Origin: Plotosus lineatus
Taxonomy: Eukaryota > Chordata > Actinopteri > Siluriformes > Plotosidae
Reading direction: 5' to 3'
DNA: 64,000 bases
Assembly: GCA_024760905.1 (NCBI GenBank)
Contig: CM045729.1
Span: 47,773,580 to 47,837,579, forward strand
Below are positions 36,469 through 51,417 of the stretch, piece by piece. Position 1 is the stretch's first letter. Each line of letters opens with the position of its first letter. A model generated the notes under the pieces. The model had not been told where the DNA came from, searched no databases, and saw nothing but the letters and a program-made list of their open reading frames with translations. A program made the position numbers and the translations under genes.

Positions 36469-39400
36469 CTACATTATTTCAAAAAGAGAGTGGGTGTATG
36501 TATATATTTACAGAAAGAATTATTATAGAAATTATACTTCAGATGTATTATTTCGATGTACTCAGAGGGAATTCAGAGGGCTGCCTTTCTGACCTGTAAT
36601 GTATAGTTCACATTATGCATAGATAACAGCTTGACCAGCTCTGCTGTGTGTTGGAAGTGAACAGAAGCTGCAGGAAAGAGACAGAGAAGCAACAATAATC
36701 CCATGATGTAATAAAATCCTGAAAGAAAACGCTGCCAAGAGAACATCAACATGGATTTTTGTTCTCTTATTTTCTGCTTATTTCATATCCTAATGTTTTA
36801 CAAGTGGATCAAATCAGTTGTAAAAAAGGCATATAATTTGATGAAATGACTGAATTTCATACATGTCAATCTGCATCATGTCACTTCCAGATCTAATATT
36901 TCAGCACATGTGATTTTTCTCAGTTAAACTGTCACAATGCTTTGCTAAAGCTTAGCAACTTAGCTTTACCATAATAGGGCAACACCCTGGTTTCATCAAG
37001 GAGTTTTAATCCAATATTTTACTTTAACTGTCAGAACAATGATTGTCTTCTAAAGGCGCCTAAACGAGTGTCTTATGTCTTTGCTCACCAATAAAACCTT
37101 CAACCCCACATATATCATCCGAGTGTATCTCTGTCATGTAAAGGAAGAGAGATGGCTTTCTGATGCCTTTCCATTTATCACTGATGGCACCATATCTGCA
37201 ATGTCAACATGACGAACTCACCTTGGTTAGCTAAACTTCTGCGAGTAAGAACTACATGAACAATCCATTTTTAAACACAGCCCATTTCATTTGTTAGTCG
37301 TTACAGTCAGAAATATTTGAAAATGCCACAGACCATTTTACAGTACCTTCCATCTGTGAAAAGCATTTAACGACATCCCAGTTCGGTGCTTAGTACAAGT
37401 AGAGCTACTAAATGTTTAACTTTCTTCAAATGGAATTAAATCTACAGCGCCCTCTTGACTGCTACTCTGAGAACATAAGGCCATGAATGACTTTATCCTG
37501 GAAGCCTTGTAACAAAAATTCATATGTCTAGTCACATCAGACACATTTTCTTTTGTTTAACCACAGGGCAGTTCAAACATTCAAGCTTCTTTAATAAACT
37601 CCAGTTGAATAAATTTGGATTACAGAATGTAATAAGGTGCAAGCAGCTGTTATCAACAATTAGTTATGTTTCATGGTCTCATCAATGCACCATGCATGTT
37701 CCAGGCATTTGCGAGTTATTTTCTCTGAACCACATTCATTTAAAAGTGCATTTATCATTTTGAATTTTGTAACCCTGGGTTTACACTGGAGCTACAACGT
37801 CTGCAATCGCCATGATCTGTGAGACCCACGATGAGCATTCGAGGGAATTGTGGAATCATTCTGTCGAAACATGCAACATGGCTGCCGAGAATGTTTGAAA
37901 ATGATGATGCTCATTTTACACTCTACACAATTTGTTCTGAAAAAAGAACAATTGTTCCCTTGCAAAAATTGTGTGCATTTGTTGTTGTTGTTTTATTGTA
38001 AGTCTAAATTTCATGCATTTTTCCCCCCTTAAACACGACATCTAAATTGCTTGTGAAAATGGTGTTTTCGGAGACAAAGTCTATATTGTGAACGTGGATA
38101 GTTTATAAAAAAAAATAAAAATGAAAAGTGGATATATTGACCAAAACATTACAATAGACCTTTGTTTCAAAGGACATTGAGATGAATAGGAAAATATGAA
38201 TAGATAAAAAAAAGAATCTTGAGTTAACTGGTAATCTTGGGAAGTATCCATCTTTATTGGGAGCATCAAGAGTTTGCATAAAAAATCTGCTAGGAAATTT
38301 GAAACCATTTAAAAACTAAGTCAAAGAAAAAAGAAAGGATGATCCAGTAGAAATAAAAATAGTGGACATCTACAAAGAAAACAGGCAGCTGTGGAACCAA
38401 TTAATCAATCAATCAATCTGGATGCCGTGCCAGAATTCTGGCATAGGCGGCAGCCATAACAGCTTTGTCATGGCTGTATACGAAGGGCAAAAAATAAATA
38501 AAAAATCCGTAGTAGAGTCCCAAAGTTCTTTCAGCACGATGCTTTTATCGAGACACCATCTGTAGCTAGCTGGCCGTTGACTCTAAAGAGTTCATCCGCT
38601 CTTTGATAGGTCTTGTTTTTATTCCTACTGGGTTGCTAGCCACCCTTCTCACCAAATTTGGAGCCTGGTGGGGGAGCCGGTTTAGTCGCCGATCACTCAG
38701 CCATGCATCAGGTTGTACTGACTTACATGTTACCAGTAGCAGGGCAAGACCTGACCTGACTGATGTGGAACCATATGTTACCAATTTACAGAAATTGAAA
38801 TCTTTTGATGTCATTTTCATGAACCAATCAGCTGAGGTGTGCAGGTAAAATGTTTCATGACCAGAAGGACAAGCAATGAAAAATAAGCAACAAATGCAAA
38901 ATAAAAATTTATGAAAATAGAATGATTTACCATTCGTAACGTATTTGCCAACTAGCAAGATATGTCTTTACTGCAGAAATGGAGTGTAAAATGTGCAATG
39001 TCATTTTCAAACTTGCCCAGCAACAATATTGAACAACAAGTTGGTTTTTGGAGGGATTTTGGAGGGATGTCATTGACAATCGGAATATTGATATATCGGC
39101 GATATAATTATGTCGATCGATAATCGATAGCTATAAAAGGGATATCGATACTTCTAACGTTATTGCTTCCTGTGTTCATGACAGCGTCTGTAGTAAATGC
39201 CATTTTCAATGACACCCCTAGTAAATGGTACATCCCGCCTCTCTGTATGGTAAATGGTACGTTCCCACTTCTAATGTGCTGTCAGAGTGCGTGTTCGCAA
39301 CAGCAAGGAACATTTTGAACAAGAAAAGACACTTATCACCGGATAATGCAGATATGTGCATCTTCTGAATCTATGCATCTATTTTCGATTCCGCATCACT

Positions 39401-42400
39401 GTGACACGCAGCGGAGAGACAGTCCTTTCTGTACTCCACTGTGTGGGCGGGTCCGATAGCTTCAAACTCCAATTTTATTGGATTATAACAACAGCCACAG
39501 ACTGCGCGTGTTGTTTTTGAGTAAAGAGATAAATTTCCCTCGTTTTGATTGGCTCATTTCCACGAAGCCAAGCACAGCTGGCAAGCAAACACAAAAGGAC
39601 AGACATGGAAAAACTTCAACCCGCAGACCAGCTCATTGCCAAAACTTGGGATGCGCTTCCTGTCACATAAACACTGCAGCGTGTGAGTCCAATAAAGTTA
39701 GAGCTTCAAGGTATCGGATCCGCCCACATAGAAAGGATTGGCTCTCAGTTTCGCGCCACAGTGACGTGGCATTGAAAGTAGATGAATAAATTTACTCTGA
39801 GCAGTTAGAAAGTGAAGCTACACCATCTCCTGCTTGGCCTTTTAAAATGCTGGCGCTGCCGGCAGCGCAAACAACCGTCGTACGCAACACTCGCACTGCA
39901 CTGCCAAGAATCATGCTTCACCACTTTTGCGGTCGTAAAGTCGATCAGACGAAACTCGCATAGGTCGTAAGTCGACGACTCACTGTACTCAATGCATTAT
40001 ACAAACTACTGTAATATATCTTAATCTGTTCTATTTAATGCATTTATGGAACAGTACAGCAATATTCCAATGTATCGATGCATTGGAATTTTTTTTTTAT
40101 CAATATATCGATACCAAGAATAGGTTTTCAATGACACCCCTAGTATTTTGCTACATTTCACTTTTCATAAAATGGATGATTCTGGGTACCTGGGTCACCA
40201 CCTTGGTTTTCATAAAAGCATAATCCAACAGTGCCAGAAATAATGTGCATTCCTCATTAGTGTCTCCCTCATGGAGCCTTCCACGTTAGGGTGGTCCAAG
40301 ATACAAAGGAAGAAAAAATATATAATAAAAACTTTTGCTCCACAAGGCAACCCCTGTTCCATTTATCATGCAGAACAAGAGATATTTCATATAATTTGAG
40401 GGAGGTGTAGATGCTGCTCAAAAAGTTGTTATTGGGGTATATCATATCAAACTTAAAAATTATTTGGCAAATGTCACTAGCAGAGGTCATAGCTGTGAAG
40501 GCTCCTTGCAATGACCTGCTGTTCCTTGAAACCTTGAACGTATACCCAGTGAGTTCTTCATAGAACAAAGCCATGGTTATTAGCGGAGCATTTAGTAGCA
40601 CCTTTTTTGACCCAATGTCACGAATGCAACCAAAAGTGGCATGTTGCAAAATTTTTGTTCTGACCAAATCAATGAGTGTCATCAAAGAATAAATGCTTGA
40701 ACTTGAAAAATGTGCACTTGCAGGGCAAAAAAAAAACAAACAAAAAAAAACCTTGTATAAATTGTGGCAGAAGAATAGCCAGAGTTTCTCTAGAGGCTTC
40801 AAAATAGCTGTTCAAGTGACAGCCAATACATGTCTGCTAAACAAAGAATTTCAAAGCAGAAAATCATTAAGCTGAAAGGGGTGTAAAACTGATAGAAGAA
40901 TACAACAGTTATTTGACTAGGAATGAGAAATATTGAGGAACAATATCTTCAGCAAACAGTCAAGGCACACAGGGAGTTATTTCCATCAGCAAATAAATCA
41001 TCACTGCGGTAATGGTTTACACACTATCATACAAAAAGCGAATTAACTCTTGATGGCTACTGATACAAGATCTGATTTAATGTTATTAATGATGATCGCA
41101 GAAACACGTTGATTAAAATTAGAATTTAATTTTTGAAAAATACCATACCATAGACAATAATTCAATAGACAAATAAAAGTACTTATTATTATTTATTGCT
41201 GGTTGTCAGTTTATCTGCTTTGCATCCCTGACCATTTTGCGCTACCCTGCATTCTTGTCCAATTGACCCTATTATTATTTTTTCTACTATCTTAATTAAA
41301 ACAAGCCAACAACACCAGAAGTTAATATTTTTGGACCACCTTATTCTTCATCCTTATGACCTAAATAACTTCTCATAAAAAAACATGTTGACAGCAAAAT
41401 ATTCATCAATGCTAATAATTGTTGCTATATACTGCAGGCTACATAAGATACATTTACAGCTGTGTTCAGTAAATCAATGTAAAATGCTGATATACTCCTT
41501 GTAGCCCTTGTTTCTCCTCAAATCATTATGCATTTTAAATGTGTTTTGCAATTAGCACACAAATGATTATACAAACCCCTTATTGTTATTAATAGCATGA
41601 TGCAAGTTTCTACAGGGATCCCTCACTTTCCGTGGTAAATTGGGACCGAGATCCCCACGCAACCATCGAAATCCATGAAGTAGCATCACCCCCCTCACTG
41701 ACATATACGTACATGTATATGTGTATATAACATCAATAAATACATATTCAATGCTATAAATGCTTATAATGACAATTAAACATTTTAAAAATAACATAAG
41801 ATGTAAATAAAATATAAATACACACACATACAGATGGTAGCGCATGAGAAGAAGGCGACACACATACATACGTGTGTGCGCACGCGCACGCATGCAGATG
41901 CAACAATGTAAGAAGTTTTGATGGGAGATATTGGGTTGGGTTTTTTTTGTTTTGTGTTTGTTTAGGGTTTTTTTTTTTGCATAATTGGACTTGTTTTTGT
42001 TGCATTTTTCTTAACTTTTCCCCTATTCTCCCTTAATTTCCATATTTTTTAAATTTGATGAATATTTATTTATTTATTTTTTTTAAAAAACCACGATGCA
42101 GTGAAACCTCACGATCTGAAGTGCGAAGTAGCGAGGGAGCCCTATATCTCCATTGTGAGTGAAAACCTTATCAATTCTTGAGCTATTTCCTACCCCAAAA
42201 TCATTCACAGCACTTGTGCGGTACCTTGATGGTGCTTGCCCCACTCGTGTAATTCATGTGAATTCTTTATGATGTGATTAAAGGTAAAGTTTGTCTGAGG
42301 CTGGTTGTAGAAAACATATTGTCACAATGGCCATTAGGCATTCATTGCATCCCTAGGCAGCTTAATCCACCTAACATTTCCAATTTCAGCAAAGTACCTT

Positions 42401-43942
42401 AAATTACTTTTTAGTTTCTTTCAATGCCACTTGTCCTGAAAAAAATCTTATCCACTTGATGAATGCGTATGATGTAGCTAGGGATAAAAAACTCAAAAGA
42501 ATCTTTAAGCCGGATAATATAAATCAAGTTGAGATGGAAAGTACATAGTACATTATCTGCTAGGTTAACACCAGATAAAATAACTGGAAGATGTGGCAGA
42601 TCCCTCTGCTAGAAAGTACAAAACTTAATTTGAATGCTAAGCATACATAACCTTGTAGGACAAAATATAAATGTCAAAACAATGAGGGAGCAATATTCAG
42701 GTATAATGCACACTGCCCCCTCAGCCCAAACAGCCAGTTTTATCCAGAAACAAGTATGAAGTGTTTATGTGATGTAAAGTCTGCTGTGTAATGGATGCAA
42801 ACTGAAATTCTCACTTACCATCAGCTGTCCCATGTAGGATTAGGAATGTCTGCTTCTCTGAGGTGCTGATGTTAGACAGCAGGCTAGAGAGCTGACAAAT
42901 ACAAAAGGTTCTTGCGGTAGGCTTCCACTTCTCATATAGATTTAGCCAAATTCGATTAAATACGAAACAATATATTACAATACAGCAGATAAGTTTGTTA
43001 CAAAAATCATATTCTACAATATCACAAAGGCACAATATGGAGTTATTTTCTGCAAAAAAAAAAAAAAAAAAAGAAATGCTGGAAAAAGCCTAAAATAAAT
43101 TCTCTTGTTTCAGTAGTCACCTCAATGAACTATCTGCATTAGTACAGCCGATGTCTAGAAGCAGTTTCTGTCACAAGCAATTCATCAACCAAGAATTAAC
43201 AAGGTCTCTCTGCCATTTCATTCAAATGGCAGATAGACCTTGTTAATTCTCGTTTCACAAATTGTGCTTAAATAAAATAATTTTAATAGTCTACACTTTC
43301 AAAAGAAAACTTCTTCTTCTTCTTCTTTTCCTTTCGGCTGTTCCCTTCAGGGGTCGCTACAGCAAATGATCTGCCTCCATCTCTCCCTATCCTCTGCATC
43401 TTCTACTCTGACTCCAACGACCTTCATGTCCGCCTTCACCACATCCATAAATCTTCTCTTTGCTCTTCCTCTGGGCCTTCTGCCTGGTAGTTCCAGCCTC
43501 AGCATCCTACTACCAATATACTCACTATCCCTCCTCTGTACATGTCCAAACCATCTCAATCTAGCCTCTCTGACTTTGTCTCCAAAACATCGAACATGTG
43601 CTGTCTCTCTGATGTACTCATTCCTGATCCTATCCATCCTCGTTACTCCCAAAGAGAACCTCAACATTTTCATCTCTGCTACCTCCAGCTCTGCCTCCTG
43701 TGTTTTCCTCAGGACCACTGTTTCTAAACCATACAACTGTCAGGATCAAAACTATACTCTATAAAGAAGTAGTGTGAATATGACCCCAAGGACCACAGCA
43801 TACAGGTACACCTATGGCATCTGGACCTTCTGATGTGGGCTGAGAGATTAATGTCCTCAATAAAGTTTTATAATCCCCAATCAGGTTTCACCCAGAAAAC
43901 TCTGTCAATGGACTGTGCATAGATCTAGATCTTCGTTGGTGG

Positions 43943-43996
<54 letters not shown>

Positions 43997-46874
43997 CAGC
44001 CCTGCTCAGGAGAAACCAGATATGTGATTAATAGATTTATTCATTCAGTTAGCCAACTGCCTTATCCTACTAGGGCTGTAGGAGACTGGAGCTGACTCTG
44101 GGAACATGTGGGGTGCCTCATTGCTGTGAGGCAAGTGTGCTAACCACAATGCCACCGTGCTGCCAGTAGAGATGATGAATAATTTATTTGATTAATAGAG
44201 AAGGAGAGAAAAAAGGAAGAAAAAACACTAAGAAGATTAACAATGGGAGAATCTATATAACTTGCTTTACCTGATATTTGTGTCCATCCTTGGCTGGGAA
44301 CCCAAAATACCGCTCTGTAAATGTGGAAGCTAAACACAAATAAACAAATCTCTTTACTAAATATAACGTAGCTTATTCAAACTCAAATATTTGAAATCAG
44401 CACTTACAATGATAAACAACAGAGATACCCAAATCTGGTCCCGGGGAACTCAATACCTTGCACATTTTGGTGTTTTCTTAGCTCCCACACACCTCAATGA
44501 ACTAATTATCTAATTATCACCTCTTCGTGACTTGAAGTGGGTGTAACAGAACAGGGAAAGCATTAAATGTGCAATAAATTGGGTCCTTTAGGATCAAGGT
44601 TGGGAATCTCTGATATACAGAGTGTGTAAGATGTTATTGTATTGTAATGGCCTATGTGGTACCATAGAGTTTCCAGTCGGAAATGGGTGCCATGGCAACA
44701 CCACAGCGGAATGGAGAGATGTGTGACAGGAGGAGAAGGGAGCTCAGGAAGCCACCATATGCCTGCAGATCCACACACAGACACATGCATACATTCTGAA
44801 TGTTTGCATAACTTTGCAATTTAGGTACAGTAATGTAATACATTCATTCATTTATTAGGTATCTGAAACGCCGAATCCTAATTAGCCCCATCTCAGCCGA
44901 CTCTGGGCGAGGGCAGCGTATACCCTGGACAGCTCGCCAGACCATTGAAGGGCAGAAACACGCTGATGGCTATGCAGTGTGAGATATGGCTGACCTTTGA
45001 TAACCCAGTTGGCTGCACTGGGGGGGATGATACATACAGTATGTTTAAAAATAATGTTAAAGATGAAAGTTATTCTAAACAGCTACAACATATGAAAAAT
45101 CAATAGTCCGCAAGTTTCTACTCTTGCTGCATATATTCAGTTAAATAAGTAAAACTTAAGTCAAATTATACATCTTGAATAATATAATTTAATCATTTAA
45201 ATAACGTCCAACTTCAAAAACCTCATTAATACCAATTGTGTAGTGATTCGTGTATGACTACGTAATTTATGAATGAGAAAAGGCTCTTTCTGTCGTGAAA
45301 GAACCATTGCATGACATTTGTATTCCTTAAGGAAAACATAATGACTCTGTTTATCAATGGGTGGCACAGCGGCATAGAGGTTAGCATGTCTACCTCGCAG
45401 CAAGAAAGCCCTAGGGTTGAGTCCCTGGCTCGGGCGTCTCTGTGTAGAGTTTGCATGTACTCCCTGTGCTTACATTGGTTTCTTTCAAGTACTCTGGTTT
45501 TCTCCCACACTCTAAGGATATGCACATTAGGCTAATTGGCTGGCCTGACAATAGTTTGGTGAGCTGTTCTGGGTGTACTCCACACACACTACAGCCTCCC
45601 AACTGTAAACTAGTAAAATGTGTTAATGTGGAAGTGTTTATTCCATCCATCTCAGCCATTCGTGCCACTGCTGACGGGTAGCCTCCACAATCTACTCCAT
45701 GGCTTTTGATCTTGCGCTCTCTGCATCCACATGCTGCCCCCCACACACACACACACACTCAGTGTTTATTCACCTCACCAAAAACACCAACTCTGCTCCC
45801 ATCAATATATGATTGCTTCACAAGATACCTAAAACCACAAACAAGATGATCAGCATTGACGTGATCCATGTCAGGTGTATAACATCAGCTATCCTTAATC
45901 ATATCATGAAAAGTATTCATTCAGGTTAAAAACAAAAAGAGCCATAGACAATACTGGAAAAAAAAATACCATTACAAAACTTGCTGACAATAATTAAATT
46001 TTATGTCATTTTTAAATTGAAAAACTGCTGGGTAGCTTGTTTGTATGCTAATTTCTCTGAAGCTATTTCATAAAAAATGTATTTTATTACAAATGCTACT
46101 AAAAAAATGAGTGGGGTCAGTGGCATAGTGGTTAGGGTGCTGGGCTCATGATGTGGAGGTTGTGTGTTCAAATCCCAGTTAGACCCCCACTGTGCTAAGA
46201 CCCCTGGGCAAGGTCTTAACCACAAGTGTGCCTCTGCTCACCCAGCAGTATAAATGGGTACCAGTAAAATATACTGGGAAGGTAACCTGCGATGGACTAG
46301 TGTCCCATCCAAGAGGAGTTGAACTCCTGGTAGCTTCATGCTATAGAAACCGGGGATAAGAACCGGCCTGATGAGCCACCAGGCTTGGGTGTAAAAGGCC
46401 CACATTACCTGACTACGAAAAAAATAACTGAATTGAAACAATTGACAGGCAGATTTCTAAGTACAATTAATGTAAAAATTGAATAAATCAGTTCTTCAAT
46501 GGTTTTACTCCCAGATTCACTCCTACACTTTATGATATTGTGCTTTAAACATTTGAAAACCAAAAAAGTTGTTACAGTTTTGAATAGGAGTATTTCAAGA
46601 TGTCAGAGTGTCAAATATCAAGGTTAACACATGCTTAAGTTTTTTCCTGTGGGCTGTTCGAGCTGGCCATAAACGCAACATTTTTTTTTTTTGGCACACA
46701 AGTGCATCACGGCATGCTTTGCCTTCTGATCAGATGGCCTTCATCCGCTGACCTCCATGCACAGCGGTATCTCTTTAGAGCACACATTCAGTCTTTTGGA
46801 TAAGGAATCGTATTTTGGTGTTCTACTGGCTCCTGAATTTAAAAATTAATGTCTAAAAAAAAAAATAAAAATAA

Positions 46875-46949
<75 letters not shown>

Positions 46950-49557
46950 TAATACTATCTCTTTTAAAGGTAGAAACTCATAGAGTGTAGCTTGGGGAAG
47001 TAAGACTTGAGTGAGACAAAAAGAGAAAGACAATTACTTAAATCTTTCCTACATATTAGCAGTCATTGCCAAATGTACAAATGCATTTTAGTTTGAGGAT
47101 AATTGAATATATTTTCAGGTAGTAGTCGTTCCAATTTGAGTTAAATGGTCTGTATTCGCGGTTGTGAGTGATCTTGGGAAGCAGTTTGGTTCTTTTTACC
47201 TGTTTTTAAACCACTGAAGCAGCTGATGCAAATCTTTTGACAAAAAACATAGGAAATGATGACATGTTGCAAATCCACCCCTTCAATAATGAGGGAGCTG
47301 GCAGAAGTCCTGTGCACCTACACTTTTTTTTTTTTTTTTTTTAAAGGGTCTGCATATTTCCTGCTTCTTGTCATTTCACACCCATATTATAAAAAGTAAG
47401 TGGTGGGCTGACAGGGCCAGAAAAGCCTTCTTTGCTGGCCTAAACATTATCAGAAGCACTGACCTACATTTACGACTTAAATTCTAGCATTTGTTCCATT
47501 AATTTGTATTAATTTATTCCCAACAGTCTATTCTCTTCATGTTGTAGCGGGTCTCTTGGATGCACTGCTCACAGTACGTACGTGGATGTTAAAGTTTTTT
47601 TTTTTTGTCCATTCAGATTTCAGTTTCTATGTGCTGGCCAATGTCACTTAAACTACCGTATTCGACGTGATAAGCGCCCAGCGTCCATATCTGGTTCATC
47701 GCTCCATTCATTCAGAGCATCCCATAGTTTTGCTGTAACAGTTTCTAATGGTTCATCAGTTGTTGGATATCTACCAAGAGAACACAGCAAAACATTTTCT
47801 TGTTTTTTAAAGCACGGCGGAACAATCAAATGTGTTGTTACTGATGAACATTATAGACCCATTATAGACCAGTGGCAGGGGTTTTTGAAATACCGGGTAA
47901 ACTCACTTTTACAGGCAGTGAAGGCCTCATTTTACGGTTGCAGAGACTGATCGAATAAAATTGGTAATTTTGATCTACCATTTTGCTCCCAGTACACATG
48001 GGCGGTTATTAGACGTAGCTAAAAAAAAAAAAAAAAAAACCTAAAAAAAAAAAAAGTTAAAAAAAAAGGGGGGGGGGGGGCTTTTTGGAGCAGGGCACTT
48101 ATTACGTCATACACGGTATACTACTAATCTTAAAGTTCCTTTAACCCATCAGATTTCAGATTTGCCTCACAGGGCCAGCTAACGGGCGCACAATAACAGC
48201 ATTTTCCCACCCTCTAATTGGTTGATCAGGGCAATTGAATAGTCTGTAGTGATCTGCACACAATACATTTAAGTTAGAATTTTTTATGCATGCAATGGCT
48301 GAACCAGCGCCAGTTTACACCGTTAAACGCAGATGAAAGTTATGTGATGCTCAGAGTTTCTAGCTGAAATACGTGAAATGCCTCTCTCTTTGCAATGCCA
48401 CACATTGTTATTATTGTGTTTTTGTATATTATTGATGGTTTGTATAACTGTGACGTGACAGTGGGGTATTAAGAGATGCATTAAGTCTGTTGAATCCCAC
48501 TGAAGGCCAAAGTACCAAATGAACGGCCCACCACTGATAAAAATATATTGCTTTAAAGTATAAATGGTTGTTCCAGTGTCAGTGTACTTATTGCTCACTG
48601 CTTTTCACGACAGACACAGAAACGCACATCTCAGGACTCTTTCATTTGTGCTAGGATCTGATTCTTTGGGATGTATTACAGGGGACATGTGGGAAATATA
48701 TATTGGCTATGAAGTAATCTAGTGCTGTGTTTTTTATTTACTTTTCATTGAATAACTAGTTCAACTTGGATTTCCCACATAATCTCTCCTTTGATATGAA
48801 ACAGGATTTTCCTTATCCTCACAATTCAGAAAGCTGATGTAGTCTGTTCCATGTGTTCAAAATAAAGAATAAATAATCATTTTAATTAATAAAAAACCTC
48901 TCACAGGTAAATATGCTCCAATCTAACGTAGAATTAAATCGCGGAGGAAGGCACAAGTTTTACATGCAGCTCTGCACTATCGCTTCGACTTCAAATCAAC
49001 TGTGTAGGCTGAAAAAGGACTGTCCCATTCGCCAAAGCAGAACACACAACTAATCCCACTGAACTTGAGACAATCAAATGGAGGCGACATATAAAATATA
49101 CAGAGAAGAGCACTTAGAATTGTTTTATTCACGTTTTAAGGGCAGGCTGAATACTATACATAACACAAATGCCAGCGCAGGGTCACAGAGCTTCAATGAT
49201 AATCTATATTTAAGGTTTTTGATGAAACCACACATTTTTTTTGGCCAGCCGAAAGCGAAAACAACCAAAAAAAAAAAGTTGCACTATTTAGCCCTATTCC
49301 CAGCTATATCGCTGACATGTGAGTACACCCTTACTCTAGAGCAGCAATGTGATCCTGTAGCTCCACCACTCCCAAACACTTGTGCACTTCCTGCAGAATC
49401 TTCTGTCCCTGGAAGCCGCTGCCTCTGCTGTCAAGACGAGCCACAATCACATTGTCTGAGCTCACCAGGACAGAGTCCCAGGCCAGATGGAACTGGTCAC
49501 TCACCTGCTGACCACCAGGGGCACTGTCACTAAAACAAATGAACAAAATGCTTATTG

Positions 49558-49632
<75 letters not shown>

Positions 49633-50768
49633 CATCATGCTGTTCACAGGCAGAACAGAAAGCAGACTAAATAAAAATGTCATGAAATCAATAGCAGGTG
49701 ATAGGTAATCAGTGATGTGCCAGGACTGATAAAGAGATGCGAGAGTGTGTGTCAAGCTTCGGCAATACCAGCACCTTAATTGTCTGGAAACACAATTGAA
49801 TTATCCTCTAAACAACTGTAATTTGTATGAATATCTCAGTTCAAGTTTTAAATCCAAAAATGAGATCAATGAGATGAAACAAAAAAGAATTTAGGATTAA
49901 CGGTTAAAGTGATTTGAAATTTAAATGCGTTTTGAAATTACTTGGGATGATCTTAATCTTCATAATGAGAAACAGATAATCTATGTAATGGGTTGAAAAC
50001 GCTTCAAAATGCTCTTTCTAACATGGTACAGTACTAATTGGTGATTACATAATGGACTATTATCAGAAGCATAATGTAATGGATTATAAAATTGGACGAA
50101 TATATTATGTTTAATTTTAATCCTTACTGTACATTTTATTTAATGGGTGCTTACTAAAACTAAAATCTCATTTTCTTAATGAGTATGTTTCACTTTTTAG
50201 ACCATACAAATACAATCCTATTATTAGAATTCCACAACTAATCAGTGTATCAAGAAGCCAAATAGAAGCTTTCGTAATAACTATATTGGCTCCAGTTTCT
50301 ACGCTGTCTTCTGTAAATGTGAAATATTTAATAAATGCTTCCTTTGGTGGTATGCCAGCTCTTTCTCTTGTACACACATTTAGTGTTTGTATGTATTTGC
50401 ATATGAGTCACAATATGCTCAATGGGAATTTTATGTAAGAACGACCAGAATTCCAAGTTTTCCCAAACTCCTTTTTCTGAACTATTTCATACTAATTAGG
50501 GTTGTGGGGAGGTTAGCGCCCATCTCCGGACCAGCAATCACACAACCATTCACACTCACTTTCACACCTAAAGGTGATTTGGAACGGCCAATTAGTCTAC
50601 TATGCATGTTTTTGGACTGTGAGAGGAAGCCCAAGTACCCAGAGGAAACCCACGCACGCATGGATGGAACGGATTAATTGGTTTTCTGTTATTTGTTATG
50701 GGAATAATTGTTTAGTCTAATGAGCTTTTCGGCTTACGAGCTCACCCTCGTTAGCTGAGGTATTACTT

Positions 50769-50856
<88 letters not shown>

Positions 50857-51288
50857 GGGAAAAGTGTACAAGACAGTGATGAGGCCAGCGATGTTGTATG
50901 GTTGAGAGACAGTGGCCCTGGGGAGAAGACAGGAGTCAGAGTTGGAGGTAGCAGAGATGAAAATGTTTAGGTTCTCTTTGGGAGTAATGAGGATGGATAG
51001 GATCAGAAATGAGTACATCAGAGAGACAGCACATGTTAGATGTTTTGGAGACAAAGTCAGAGAGGCTAGATTGAGATGGTTTGGACATGTACAGAGGAGG
51101 GATAGTGAGTATATTGGTAGTAGGATGCTGAGGTTGGAACTACCAGGCAGAAGGCCCAGAGGAAGACAAAAGAGAAGATTTATGGATGTGGTGAAGGCGG
51201 ACATGAAGGTCATTGGAGTAAGAGTAGAAGATGCAGAGGATAGGGAGAGCTGGAGGCAGATCATTTGCTGTGGAAAAGGAAAAGAAGA

Positions 51289-51330
<42 letters not shown>

Positions 51331-51334
51331 TCTT

Positions 51335-51417
<83 letters not shown>

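Noticed and set aside
37789..38032. Overlapping 60-codon ORFs near 37.8-38.0 kb
   Set aside because: Short, in two frames, with no splice borders or recognisable family.
43940..43997. Regular short repeats as a possible CRISPR array
   Set aside because: It is a trinucleotide microsatellite without spacers, in a vertebrate genome.
49078..49533. 151-codon plus ORF ending in a proline-rich stretch
   Set aside because: Its second half is the antisense of the DPP-like exon at 49335-49529.
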